Source: Hypholoma sublateritium FD-334 SS-4
Lineage: Eukaryota > Basidiomycota > Agaricomycetes > Agaricales > Strophariaceae
Assembly: GCA_000827495.1 (NCBI GenBank)
Contig: KN817627.1
Coordinates: forward strand, 62,001-126,000
Direction: 5' to 3'
DNA: 64,000 nucleotides
The translations under genes and the position numbers were made by a program. The notes beneath the pieces are model-generated. The model saw only the letters and a list, made by a program, of their open reading frames with translations, was not told the DNA's origin and did no database searches. Below are positions 50,251 to 61,974 of this stretch, one piece after another (the first letter of the stretch is position 1; the number at the start of each line of letters is the position of its first letter).

Positions 50251-53200
50251 ATGCACCCCCCCGACATTGACAGCGCGCCCGGCGCCCCCCCGCCCCTATC
50301 CGCCGCCGCCGCCGCGCCGCCGCCCGCGGACGCGCGCCTCCTCCTCGCCGCGACGCTCGCCGCGCTCCTCCTCGCGGGCGCCGCGGCGCTCTTCCGCGCG
50401 CGCGCGGGGCCCCTGCCCTATCCGCCCTACCGTGCACGCGCCGATGCGCCTGCGCGGACGGCCGCCGGCGGGGGGGAGGTGGCCCGCGGAGGTGGAGCTG
50501 GGGGGGAGCAGGAGGGAGAGGGCGAGGGCGAGGAGGCGGGGAAGGCGGCGCCGCGCTCGAAGGACCGGCGCCGCCGCGGGAAGGACCCGCTGCGCGAGGG
50601 CGCGCGGCGCAGGGGGCACGCGCGGACCGCGTCGGGCGCTGCGCCCGCCATGCACCGCGCCGCGGCGGTGGTGCTGCCCCCTCTCCCCTCGCCAGCCGTC
50701 CCCTCGCCCACCAGCCCCTCTCGGACCCACCCCGCTCCCAGCACCCCACACGCCAGCACGAGCACCGCCAGCGCCAGCGCACACCACCCGCCCCCCGGCG
50801 CCGACGGCGATACACACCTTGCGCACCCGCACCCGCACCCGCGCGCCCACGCGGACACAGGCACCGCGCGAGCTGCGGCCGAAGCCGCCGCGCCGCGCCC
50901 CCAGGCACCCGCGCGGCGCTTGGCGGCCGACGCGCGCGCGGATGGTGATCCGGATGTGCGCCTACACGCGGATGTGGGCGTTGAAAACAACGGACGCGAT
51001 GCGGCCGCGCGAGAGGGGGATGGACGCACAGACGTTTTGCGCGAGGAGAGAGGGGACGCCGGGCGCCCCCTGAGCTCGCGCGCGTCGACCGCATCGACCG
51101 CATCGACCGCGTCCACCGCGTCGGGAGTGCGCGCCCCGCGCGAGACGCGGTACGATGCGACGGAGGGGGAGACGGAGACGGAGACGGAGACGGCGGCGTC
51201 GAGCGTCGTGCTCTCCGCGGAGGGTGCTTTGGGTGCGGACAAGAGCGCAAGGGACGGAGAAGTGGGAATGGGAGATGGAGAAGGAGGAGACGGGGAGGGC
51301 AAGGGCGACGACGCACGCACGCCGTCGGCGGAGAAGCCCGAGCCCGACCTGGAGCGGCACGCGCACGCGACGGGGCACGCGGAGGGCACGGCGAGGGGGG
51401 AGGATGGGAGGGAAAAGGCGAAGAAGGCGGGTAGGCGCCGCCCGGCGCCGCTCGACGCCGAGGGTACGAGCTCGATTGCCAGCGCGGGCACCAGCGCAAG
51501 TACCAGCGCAAGCGCCAGCGCAAGTACCAGCGCAAGTACCAGCGGAACGAGTACAAGCGGGCCAAGCACAAGCGCGCGACCGACGCGCGTCGACGCGCCG
51601 CCCGCGTTCCCGCCGAACCCGCCGGCGGTGCCGCCTAGTCCGCGGTCGGCTGGTGAGCATTTCGTGTTTGGTTTGGTGTTTTATGCTGGTTTTATGTTCG
51701 GCGGGCGCGCTCCTTTTTGCCTGCGCCCGTCCCTCTTTCCGTTCCGCACCCACCGCCCGCGCACACCCACCTCCGCCCCTTTTCTTTTCTTTTCTTTTAT
51801 TGTTAGCTTCTCTGGATTGGGATTGATTGGACGTGTGCTTACGCCCCGCTCCTGCAGGCACGCGCCGCGCCCCAACCCCGCGGCGCCCCGCGACCCCGCG
51901 CGCGCTCTCCTCCCTCGGGCTCCCTCTCGGTTTGGGTGCGGGGATGGGTGCGCTGGGGAGCGGCACCCCGCCCGGCTCCCCGCGCGCGGGCGCGTTCGGG
52001 ACGCCCGGCGCCGGGCCCAGTACGGCGAGCGGAGCTGGGGCAAGTGGGAATGGGAGTAACGCGAATGGGAGCAACGCGAGTGGGAATGGCAGTAATGGCG
52101 GTAATGGGAATGGGGCAAACGGAGCTAATGGAGGAACGCCAGCAGTCTCGCTCCAGACGCAGGTCGCCGGGCTGCGCGGCGCGCTCGAGGCGGCGCGCCT
52201 GCGCGAGGAGGCCGCGCGCGCCGAGGCGCAGCGCGCGGGCGCGGAGGCGGCGGCGGGGCGGTGGGCGGTGGTTGCTGCGCGGAGGGGGGAGGCGGAGGTG
52301 TGTTTCCTTTCTTTCTTTGGGGTTTTTGTGCTCCCTTCTTCCCGCACGTAAACAACACGCTGACCCTTTTTTTTAAAAAAAAAACAGCTCCATGCGCACC
52401 TCCGCGCGCTGACGCACCAGGTGCACGCGTACGCGGCGCTCCTCGCGGGGCTCGCGCCGCACGTCCCGCCTGCGCAGATGGCGCGCGTCGTGCAGCAGCA
52501 GCAGGCGCAGGCGCAGATGGCGCAGCAGCAGCAGCAGCAGATGGCGCAGGGGCAGATACCGCCGATACCGGCGATGCAGCTGCAGCAGCCAATGCTAAAC
52601 GGGAACGGAAACGCGTACCCCGGAATGGAGTCTGGGTCTGGGGCGCTGGATGCATCGCCGGCGGAGGCGCAGCCGCTCGCGCAGGACGCGTCACCGTATC
52701 CGCAAAATCAGCCGCGGCCGCCCACGCCCGTCCTCGCGCCGCTCGCCGCGCTGCCCGCGGGGCGCTCGTCGCCCGGGGGCGGCGGCAGCCCGCTCGTGCC
52801 GGGTGTTGGCAGCCCCCTCTCACCGGGCGTCGGCAGCCCACTCGTACCCGGGATAGGCAGCCCAATCGTACCGGGGATCAGCAGCCCCCTCGCACCTATG
52901 GGCAGCCCCGTCGTCCCGGGGCCCGCCGCGTACCCCTTCGCGCTCCCGCCGTACGCCCTGCCACTGCCGCCGCCGCCGCCCGCGCCGTGGGGCGCGCTCG
53001 CACACGCGCAGCAGGTCGGGTTCTACCTCCAGCAGCAGCTCCAGCTCCAGCAGCTCCAACAACAGCAACACGCCTACCCACCAAGCCTCCCGCAGACCCT
53101 CCCACAAACATTCCCACCACCACCGCCGCCGCCGCACTCGCCGCATGCAAGTGCCTTTGCGCTGCGCGCGCCGCGCGCGCCGACGCCGGGGACGGGGACG

Positions 53201-53800
53201 TCGAGCGCGGGGTCCGGCGAGCGCTCGCCCGACCTGCGCCGCCCGTGGGAGTGGGACGCCGCGGGCGACGGGTGGCTCGTCGGCCCGCCCGCGGGTGCGG
53301 AGGCGGACGGCGCGGGGGACGAAGGGGTGAGCGCGCTGCTTGCGGACGCGATCCTCAAGCGCCCTGGGAGTATTGGCGCGCGGGCGCCGGTGCGCCGTGC
53401 GCGGGGGGCGCTGCCTGAGGCGTTTGGGTTTTCGGGCGCTGGTGGTGGTAATGGTGTAGGCATGGGGGAGGCAGAGGCGGACGGGGGTGGAGAGGGCCGG
53501 GTGGTGGGGAGGGAGGAGGAGGGCGAAGAGCCGCTGGAGTTTACGTTCCCCTCGCTCTCGGCGCTGGGGAACGCGTACTACCGCGCGCGCCCGAGCCGCA
53601 GCCGCAGCGCGTCGCCAGTGGGCGCACCATCCCCCCCTATTACGGACGCGCTCGTGGAAGAGGGGGCTGCAGGCCCCAGCGCGCCGCTCCCCGCGTCCGT
53701 GTCGGATCCAAGCGCGCTCGCGCCGTCGGGCGAACCAGAGGACGCGCGCGTGACAGTGCCCACGGCGCACTCCGCCGGCGCCGTGCTCGAGCACGAGTAG
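50251..53800 (+). CDS. Large disordered protein with one N-terminal membrane span, 1084 residues
   Basis: Exons 50251-51652, 51858-52297 and 52388-53800 join in frame to exactly 1084 residues. Near residues 28-48 a hydrophobic helix (LLLAATLAALLLAGAAALF) suggests a single membrane anchor with a short lumenal or outer side. The rest is low complexity: Ala/Pro/Arg stretches, SAST and ETET runs, a Gly/Asn stretch, then a likely coiled coil at the exon 2/3 junction (LQTQVAGLRGALEAARLREEAARAEA), Gln-rich runs, and at 52780-52920 about six copies of an octapeptide close to GSPLVPGV. A more ordered C-terminal part includes WEWDAAGDGWLVGP and EPLEFTFPSLSALGNAYYRARPSRS. I do not recognise the family; the coiled coil and the C-terminal segments are the parts most likely to be conserved. 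Base composition is extreme, as in its whole neighbourhood. Confidence 0.75.
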
Positions 53801-54315
53801 TATAGTCTGCTCGCTGCCGCGGTGCTCGGCCCGTTTTTATGTTCCCGGCGTACGCTACACAGTAAGTAAGATATCACATATTTCGCATCATACCCGTTTA
53901 CCAGCATCGTCTGTGCGTGTCCATTTTCATCATCCTGCCCATTCACATCACCCCATCCATCCCCCATGCGTCTGCACATCACTTTCTCTGCCCTTTCGTA
54001 CTTTTCTTTTCGAGTGTTTCGTTTTTTTTTTCTTTCTTTTTCGAATCGTGTCTCTGTTACTTTGCGCTCGAACTACATACACATACAGATGTTATATACT
54101 TACAATCAAGCTATCAGTGCGTGCGATGTCGGTCGCATGCGCCATGCCTGCTGCATATCGCGTATCGAAGATGTGGATGGTTTATCCAGGGTTTATCTCA
54201 CAGTCAATTTACAGGAAATGTGCACCTGACCGCAGTATCGCGCTCCCACGTGCACGCCTGCGGGAGTCGGGACGCAGCGGGTCGGGAGCATATCGCATTC
54301 GTTCCAGAATCCACC
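53801..54315. other. Intergenic, T-rich
   Basis: About 515 bases after the disordered-protein gene, with a pyrimidine-rich tract near 54000-54050. It should hold the promoter of the GATase gene. No gene seen. Confidence 0.5.
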
Positions 54316-55455
54316 ATGCCCTCACCGCCCGCCCCGTCGCCCACGCGCATCGCACTCCTCATCTGCGGCGACCTCACGGGGCCCGCGCTCGAGGCGAACG
54401 GGAACTACCTCCAGGTGTATACCCGCTTTCTCGAGGACACGGCGCCTGGTCCGTTCGTGCTGACGCCGTTCTACGTCGTGACGAGCGAGGTGTACCCCGA
54501 CCCTGCGATGTACGACGCGCTGCTGATCACCGGATCCGGTGCGTCTTCGTCTTGTCCTGCGTCCACCAGCGCCTTCGGGCCATCTCTGTGGTCCCGCTGA
54601 TCTGCTTCTGCTTATCACGCATGGTCCGCCGGTCTGACGCTCGCTGACGGTGCATTGCAGCTTCCTCGGCGTACGACGCCACCCCGTGGATCGTCAGTCT
54701 CGCAGCCTACCTCGCGCGCGTCGTCGTCGATGCGCCGGCGCTGCGCATCGTGGGTGCGTCTCTCCCCCTACTCGTTATCGTTATCGTCCAGCGCCGCTGA
54801 CAGGGCGCAGGCATCTGCTTCGGGCACCAGATCCTCGCGCGCGCGCTGGGTGGCGCGTGCGTCCCGAACGACGGCTGGGAGGTCGGCCCCACGCGCGTGC
54901 AGCTCACGCCGCTTGGCGCGCGTGTGTTCGGCCCTGCGGATGGCGGCGAGGAGGAAGGGGAGATCGTGAGTTGCTTTGTCTCTTCGTCGCTTTTTGTGCG
55001 CGTTCGCACGCTTCTCGTGCCCGGCACGCCTGTGCCCACCACGGACGGGGTGCTCGGCGCTGACCTTGTGCTGATCCACCACGCAGGTCATCCAGCAGAT
55101 GCACCGCGACCACGTACCCGCGCTCCCGCCCGGCTGTGTGCTGCTCGGCGCGTCCGCGCGTGCGCCCGTACAGGGCATAGTGCGCTTCTATGCGCCCGAG
55201 GGTGCTTCTCCCACCACCACCACCGCCGCCACCGATGACACCGCGCCGCTCCCCCCGATCCACATCCTCGCGGTGCAGGGCCACCCTGAGTTCGCGGAGA
55301 GCGTCGTCGCGCCGCTCGTTGCGACGCGCGCGGCGTCGGGCGCGATCGACGGGGCGACGGCGGCGGCGTACGAGGCGCACGGACGCGGCGTGCGGGACGA
55401 CGGGCGCGGGCGGGTCGCGCGCGCGGTGTGGGGGGTGATGCGCGGTGAGATGTAG
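54316..55455 (+). CDS. Class I glutamine amidotransferase-like protein, 279 residues
   Basis: Four exons (54316-54538, 54661-54753, 54811-54965, 55087-55455) give exactly 279 residues. It is a stand-alone class I GATase domain: IALLICGDL at the N-terminus, the oxyanion strand YDALLITGSG, the nucleophile elbow GICFGHQILARALGG with the catalytic Cys, and LAVQGHPEF with the catalytic His-x-Glu. Such proteins (similar to GMP synthase-like GATases, for example those hydrolysing gamma-glutamyl peptides) occur alone in many fungi; the natural substrate here is unknown. Location is probably the cytosol, as no signal peptide is seen. It lies 620 bases before HET gene 2. A decayed copy lies at 61975-63110, again before a HET gene. 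Confidence 0.88.
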
Positions 55456-55589
55456 GCGCTGCTGCGGCGGCGCGGAGCGGGCTCGTTTCTCGGGGAACGT
55501 GTATTATTCATTTTTCCAACAATGTATGTACTTACCTGCCCTCCTGCCCGGCTGCGCGCCTTGCTGCTGCTGCCGCCGGTTCTTTTGAG

Positions 55590-55740
55590 CGTGTCGCCAC
55601 CTTTCGCGCGTCCGTATCTTCGCCACATGCGCGCGGCTGCTTCCGGCGCGATCGACGGTGCCGCAGAGGCGGGCGGGGCATGCGGGGCAGCCTGGCAGGT
55701 CGGGCGGGCGGCGTGTGGGCGATTAGAGCAGCGGGGTGCC
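55590..55740 (+). pseudogene. Possible fragment of a GATase C-terminus
   Basis: The translation RAAASGAIDGAAEAGGACG resembles RAASGAIDGATAAAYEAHG of the GATase just upstream, and GGCGCGATCGACGG is identical in both. It may be a leftover of an extra tandem copy. The match is short and lies in GC-rich DNA. Confidence 0.45.
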
Positions 55741-56075
55741 CAGTCCAATAAGTGCGGATTTCGAACATAGCAGCTTTGTGGGCCAGCGGCTTACCCGTAC
55801 TGAGTCACCTGTTGATTTTGCTGTGCGAGACGCAAACGTTGAAGCGCCGTCGTGCGCGCGTCTACCCAACGACCACCTGCCGGAACGAGGTGCAGTAAGG
55901 ACTAAATTTTCTTACGTCACCTAACGACCAGCCGCTTGAGAATCGGTAGCCCGCGTGCAATCCTCTCTGTTCTCTCAGACTGCAGCACCTTCAGCTGGTA
56001 AGTCGCCCTTGCGATCGACTAATCGCTCCTTAGTTTTCGACACAAATAGAACGATATAAGTAGTCATACACCGCC
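55741..56075. promoter_or_regulatory. Upstream region of HET gene 2, shared with HET gene 3
   Basis: The segment around 55983-56005 (AGCACCTTCAGCTGGTAAGTC) matches 63474-63495 before HET gene 3 (AGCACCCTCAGCTGGTGGGTC). A TATA-like GATATAAG stands at 56052. The match shows that the duplicated block extends into the intergenic DNA. Confidence 0.5.
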
Positions 56076-58245
56076 ATGATACTTCTAGGGGCATCGGTCG
56101 AGGACAGGGTTTTGGGGAAAGGTGCGAGCGCGTTCCCCAGTGGCCCAGTCCAGACTACATCTCATAACCAGTGGCGCCGTGTCAGACAACACAGGGGTGG
56201 GTCAGGCGCTCATCACGGCTCTCGCCGACTTCATCATTCCATTGATACAGGGGGACACGACGGCGCCAGGTGAGCATCGGTACCACTTCCAGCAGCAAAC
56301 ACCCCAACGCTCACTGTTGGTACAGACCCCTCACGCGCGGTGGCGGAGGATCCGCACCGTTCTGTGTATGGCGCCGTTCACCCCGGGTCTGGACTCACGA
56401 TTGAGGGACAAGAGTTACTCGTCGCGCTGAAACGTTTTGCTGTGTCTCTCGTGCATACCCCGGAAGGTCAGCAGAAAGAGCAAAACTCCTCAGAAATTTC
56501 AGATAAGCTTCAGGAGGTGTCCTCGGGTTTCGGTCATCCCGCGACCGTGGACGTTGCCAAATGGGTTGAACCGGACACTTCTACAGATATTCAGCTGCTT
56601 GGCGGATGGGATGGGAATATGTGGGAAGCTAGTGGCCTGGGTCTTATCAGCTCGGGTAAGTGTTGCTGTTTACCAGTGACACAATGGTAGTGCTCAAATC
56701 ATTTGCACAGAAACGGTAAACTCGAGATACCACCGCCTGATCAAGGTTATCATGGATGACGCACGCGACATGGTTTTCAATACAATGCCTATCCGCCTGC
56801 TCATGTTCGACGAGGAAGGAAATGGAATTAAACTCGTCGAAAAATCGGAAGTCCTGAAACATATATCTCTTGACCTTGCAACCTTTGATTTTAGGGAGGC
56901 TACATCCAGCTTCATCCAGGACAACGGAGAATTTCGCCCGCTTGCATGCAGGCGGTTTCTCTCCCGCCACAAATTTGGGCAATATGCCATCTTGTCCCAC
57001 ACTTGGCTTCCGACCGGCGAGGTTACCTATTCCGATTGGCTCAGTCGCTCGTTCGACACTACGTCTCCTGGGTATGTCAAGCTTGCAAATTTCTGCAAGG
57101 TAGCCGCGGTCCATTATGGTTTGCGCCTGGCCTGGATGGATACTGTCTGTATCAACAAAGAGAGCAGCGCCGAACTCGACGAGTCGATCCGCTCTATGTT
57201 CAAATGGTACAAAGGAACCAGAGTCTGCATCACGTATCTGGCGGAAACGGCTTCGCTGGACGTCATGGGCAAAGACAGGTGGTTCACGCGCGGCTGGACG
57301 CTCCAGGAACTCCTCGCTCCAAGTTGTATCAAGTTCTACACGGTAAACTGGACAGCAATATCTGACATTCCTGCTTATCACTGTGACAAATCAAAGCTGT
57401 CTCCTCTAGTATCCAAAATATGCGGTGCGACTAGCTTGAGCAAGGAAGAACTGTTCCATTCTCCCTATCTTGATCACATTCCAATCTGGCGAAAGATGCA
57501 GTGGGCATCCAGCCGAGAAGTCACGCGCGAGGAGGACGCCGTGTATTCACTCATGGGCATATTCAACGTCAGTATGCCGACAGGATATGGTGAGGGCTCG
57601 GAGCACGCATTCCTTCGTCTTGTCAGGGAGATTCTGAATTCCAAATTGACATCTGTGTCCAAGCTGGAGATAGCAAACTGGAAAACCTCCTCTAAATTCC
57701 TTTCGGACGCTGCTTCGCCCAGCGCGCTCATCCCCAGAGACCCACGGTCGTATGTGCGTTTGTCTGCAAATCGCAGAGTACACTTTTATCCCCCATCCTC
57801 GCCAATTACGCTGTCGCACCTGGGCCTCTCCGTTCCAGTGCTCCTGATGCCGTCCATTCAATTTGCGGGGACGTACCGCGTACCTTCTTCCCTGAAAGGA
57901 GATTATTCTGCCACTGCCCGCCTCGCGGGGTACACATACAAAATCCTTGACGGTACTTTGTTTAGTGATGAAAGTCCCCGCGATATCTGTATTTTTGCCG
58001 TGCTCAATATCGCGGACAAATCCACCGAGGTCCTCCTACCAGAAAATGGCACTTGCTTGGCGATACAACTACTCCCCCAGCATCCGGTCGATGGATGGAC
58101 GATACCGGAAGGTCTTGAGTTCAAACGAAAATACGACATGCACCCTGTCACATTTGACATAGTCTGCCACAACGGCAGTTCGGTCCGCATTCCCAAAGAC
58201 GAACTGGACCGCCATGGAATTACACTTCGTACGATGTATTTGTAG
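56076..58245 (+). CDS. HET-domain protein 2, 664 residues
   Basis: Four exons (56076-56121, 56186-56269, 56326-56655, 56711-58245) give 664 residues with all introns in phase 1. Exon 1 is MILLGASVEDRVLGK; exon 2 is the shared segment GQALITALADFIIPLIQ; exon 3 holds ELLVALKRFAVSLV and an acidic stretch. The HET core begins near residue 245 with YAILSHTWLP, then LAWMDTVCINKESSAELDES, YLAETASL and FTRGWTLQELLAPSCIKFY. TREEDAVYSLMGIFNVSMP and a beta-rich C-terminal half ending RHGITLRTMYL follow, as in HET protein 1. Known HET proteins trigger cell death when partners of different type meet; here the partner is unknown. The gene appears intact. Confidence 0.92.
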
Positions 58246-59321
58246 TATTTGAACACCATGGTAATATAAGCAGATAACCGTGGGGTGAAGTGAGAACGGA
58301 AACCGAATGAATAATACCGTTTGACTTGTTTTAGAGGGCGAAATAAACGCGAGATACTTCTTCACTTTTTTTTGGCACTGCACAAGGTGGATGCTCAATG
58401 GGAAGTGACCGGCGAAGAACCACCGCGCTTCCCTCTTATGTTTCCCGCGTCGTTGGGTCATCACCAACTGATTTAAGTTGGAAAGACATCCGGGTCGTCC
58501 CCACCTGCGCTGTACAGCGCACCGTCGGTGTGTTTGCCTCACCTTGCTGACGACTACCTGGCCGCTCAAGAAGCAGGTGTCCCTTGACATGCCGTTGGGA
58601 CGCGCGTTGTGGGCTTGCAGTAAGCGTCCGTCCCGGCTCGGGCTATCCATTTCTCAGTACGTTTTGCGAATGTTTACATACATAGTTCTTTGTCTTCTAT
58701 TATTCGCTTAAACTCCCACACAGCCAGTCTGAGGCTTTGTAACGCCTTCATTTCCTGACAAACAGCCCAGCGAGTGATTTCAATGAGATGAGGCATGAAT
58801 AGCTTCGCTTCACGTCGGCTTACTGTAAGCCTATTGATGTCAGTGCTTTCACTTCCCTACTTTCACAGCGTCTCACGCTCCCTCGGTAGCGATTTCGACT
58901 GACTCGTCTCGGCGAGATTATTGCTTCGATTTCATTTGCATCGAAAGTAGATCGAAACGGGGACGGCCCGAAAGATTACCGTGACTGGGTCTGAAAACTC
59001 CATGACCTCTGAATCCAAGTCCCTTGTCCGAACAGTGCCTCAAGTTTGTACGCATGCTACCATCTCACCTGTTCGTCCTTCTAACCTTTCATTTATTTGT
59101 TTCCGCTTGCTTATACCGATGCTGCTCTTCGATGCCCTTCCCAAACTGATTTCTATCTTGACATAAGCACGCCAGGCTCCAAAAAATAGTAGATCATTTC
59201 GAACAAAAGAATTCGCGCGTCTATATTTGCTCGTAACTCATGGTCTTATAGTAAGAGGGCTCTATAAGTAGAGAGAAAATAATTCGACTGAACAACCAAG
59301 CACTACAGCCATCCCTCGAGT
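58246..59321. other. Intergenic, no gene seen
   Basis: About 1.08 kb between HET gene 2 and the flavin monooxygenase. Small open frames at 58478-58711 and 58981-59166 have no protein-like features. A TATA-like CTATAAG near 59260, about 60 bases before the ATG, may belong to the monooxygenase promoter. Confidence 0.5.
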
Positions 59322-61226
59322 ATGTCCCAGAACGACGACGCCACTACTTTCACTGCCAATTACACGAGCCCAATCCATGAGCCAAAGCATCTTAAAATAA
59401 TATGCGCCGGTGCTGGAGCATCTGGCTTGCTATTAGCATACAAATTGCAACGCTCATTTGACAACTTCGAGCTCGTGATATACGAAAAGAACGAAGACAT
59501 CTCCGGAACCTGGCTCGAGAACACGTATCCCGGGTGCGTCAATTTCTCTGTCACCCCTTCCACCTACAGCTTAACCGTTACCTTGTGAACTACAGATGCG
59601 CTTGTGATGTTCCTGCACACATTTACACCTACTCATTTGAGCCCAACCCAAATTGGTCGTCGGTCTACTCTGGTTCACGCGAAATCCGTGACTATTTTTT
59701 GTCCTTTGCGAATAAATATGGACTCGACAAGTACATAAAGCTTCAACACCAAGTATCTGGAGCTGTTTGGAACGACAAGACAGGCCAGTGGGACGTCGAC
59801 ATCACGAACCTCGAGAACGGATCAGTGATCCACGACTCGTGTGCTATTTTTATCAGCGCCGTCGGTGTTTTGAACGCCTGGAAATGGCCGACGATTCCCG
59901 GACTGCACGATTTCAAAGGTCCTGTTCTCCACACGGCGAGGTGGGATCCGTCAGTCAACCTTGAAGGTAAACATGTCGGCTTGATTGGAAATGGGTATGT
60001 TTCATATCAATTTTTTTATAAAATAATCAGTGCATGGTGTTAACAGCGATATTTAGATCCTCAGGCATTCAGGTCCTTCCCGCAATTAGTCCTGTGGTCA
60101 ACAAAGTTACCACATTTATCCGCTCTTCGACGTGGGTGTCGCCAACGCGAGGCTTTGAGGCACGCATGTATCCAGATGAAGAACGTCAGAAATACGCCAC
60201 GGATCCAGAGGCTCATCTCGCGTACCGCAAGACGCTGGAAACAAGCATCAACGCGCTCTTCTCAATTTTTATTGCAGATTCTCCTGCACAAAAGCAGATC
60301 TCCGACGCCATGAAAAAGGCGATGCAAGATAAACTGCAGATCTCTGACGACCTCCAAAAGCTCGTCATACCTACGTGGCCCGTGGGTTGTCGACGACTCA
60401 CGCCTGGAATCGGTTATTTGGAGACGCTTGCATCCGACAAGGTGGAGGTTGTGTTCGGAGAAATCGCGAAGATAACCCCGGCGGGATGTGTGTCCACCAC
60501 TGGCCAGGAACATCCTATTGACGTGTTGATCTGCGCGACCGGGTTCGATACGTCATTCAAACCTCGTTTTCCGTTGATTGGCCTGGGCGGAAAAAATCTT
60601 CTAGACGCTTGGGCGAGTGAGGCACAGTCGTATCTCGGAATAGCTGTGCACGATTTTCCCAACTATTTTATGTTTGTTGGACCAAATAGCCCCAGTGGAA
60701 ACGGACCGCTGATTGCGCCTATGGGTGAGTGTTGATGAACTCAATGGAGAAGTACACTCACGAGATTCCTGCAGAGGCGCAAGCCGACTACATGCTCAAA
60801 ATGATCAATCGTTGGCAGACAGAGAATATCCACAGCTTCAACCCGAAAAACGAAGCCGTGCAAGATTTCATCGCCTTCAAGGACGAATTCATGAAGGCCA
60901 CCGTTTGGCAGCATGAATGCAAATCCTGGTACAAGAACAACAGCACGTCCGGAAAGGTGACGGCTCTCTGGCCCGGGAGCTCACTACATTATCTGGAGGC
61001 GATTGCCGACCCTCGATACGAAGACTGGGACTTCAAGTACCGAGGAAATCGGTTTGCGTTTCTCGGGAACGGGCGTTCTCAGGTCGAATCAGACAGCACG
61101 GCCGACTGGGCTTATTACCTGCGAAACGAAGATGATGGGCCATACCTCAGCCGCATGAAGCAGACTAAAATTGTCGCTAGGTCTGGAACCGTAGCTTCCG
61201 AGGCGAGAACTTCCCTTCAATTTTGA
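59322..61226 (+). CDS. Flavin monooxygenase, Baeyer-Villiger type, 576 residues
   Basis: Four exons (59322-59533, 59596-59994, 60057-60724, 60775-61226) give exactly 576 residues. The FAD motif is [39 protein letters not shown] is typical of the family; the Baeyer-Villiger fingerprint FxGxxxHTxxW is present as FKGPVLHTARWD; the NADPH motif GLIGNGSSG is split by intron 2. ATGFD and GPNSPSGNGPL follow. Such enzymes insert oxygen next to a ketone or oxidise nitrogen or sulfur atoms, using NADPH and O2, often in secondary metabolism or detoxification. An apparent frameshift near 60730 is really a 50-nt intron (60725-60774). No biosynthetic core gene is next to it. The substrate is unknown. Confidence 0.92.
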
Positions 61227-61970
61227 TTCCGGTGTTTCTATCAGGGCTTGCGGTGATCACACCTTCACGGATGAACGACGAAATCCAACGCGACAGACTA
61301 TATATACTGCCTTCGATATGTTTGAGATTTGTACAGCTCATTCATTTGCGTCGTGTCCAATTATATTCCGTTTTCTTTGATTTTTCGTGATCCCTAGGCT
61401 GTGATTATTCACTTCATCCTTTCGCAACGTGGATGAGAGACTCGCAAAAAGCCTCCATGTCCATATGATAAGCTGGGTGAATCGTCTGAGGGCATCCGAA
61501 TATTTTCTCAAAATATTCCCGTCGATGTTGGGTTCTTTATCCTAACATGTATCCAGTGCAGGAGAACATTGCGAGGACATCGACCATTGTTCTGACAATG
61601 TTCAGTGACAGACTCAAGACGGGCCGAGTCAGCGGCAATGGCCGGAATTGATGGCATCATTCAAAAGTAGAAATACTTTCCGAGTTCGTTGCAACGTGGA
61701 ACTTTTGCTCAGGCTTGACTTTGCCCTTGTCATGTATGTTGCGACTCTTCCGGCCAGCCGCCTACGCGTACCACACCCCGGAGAGGAGAGTGTCGCCTCT
61801 GACTCCCGCCTCGTGCTCGGCATATACTCTGCACATTGGGTGCGTCGGCCCCCCCATCCGTTCGTTCTGGTCGCTGATGTTGCAGACGGTGCACAGACGT
61901 ATCCGCCGGCCACTGGTGTCAGTACTGAGCATGGCGCGCATTTCTGGTGAATATTAAGAGGGCAGATATG
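61227..61970. other. Intergenic, no gene seen
   Basis: About 740 bases after the monooxygenase. A 100-codon open frame near 61650-61950 has no recognised features; the 5' part of the GATase pseudogene could once have lain here, but I see no match to GATase exons 1 and 2. Confidence 0.45.
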
Positions 61971-61974
61971 TATT

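Noticed and set aside
60715..60780. Frameshift in the flavin monooxygenase
   Set aside because: A 50-nt intron (60725-60774) with GTGAGT and GCAG borders restores the frame and the conserved EAQADYMLK start of the next block.
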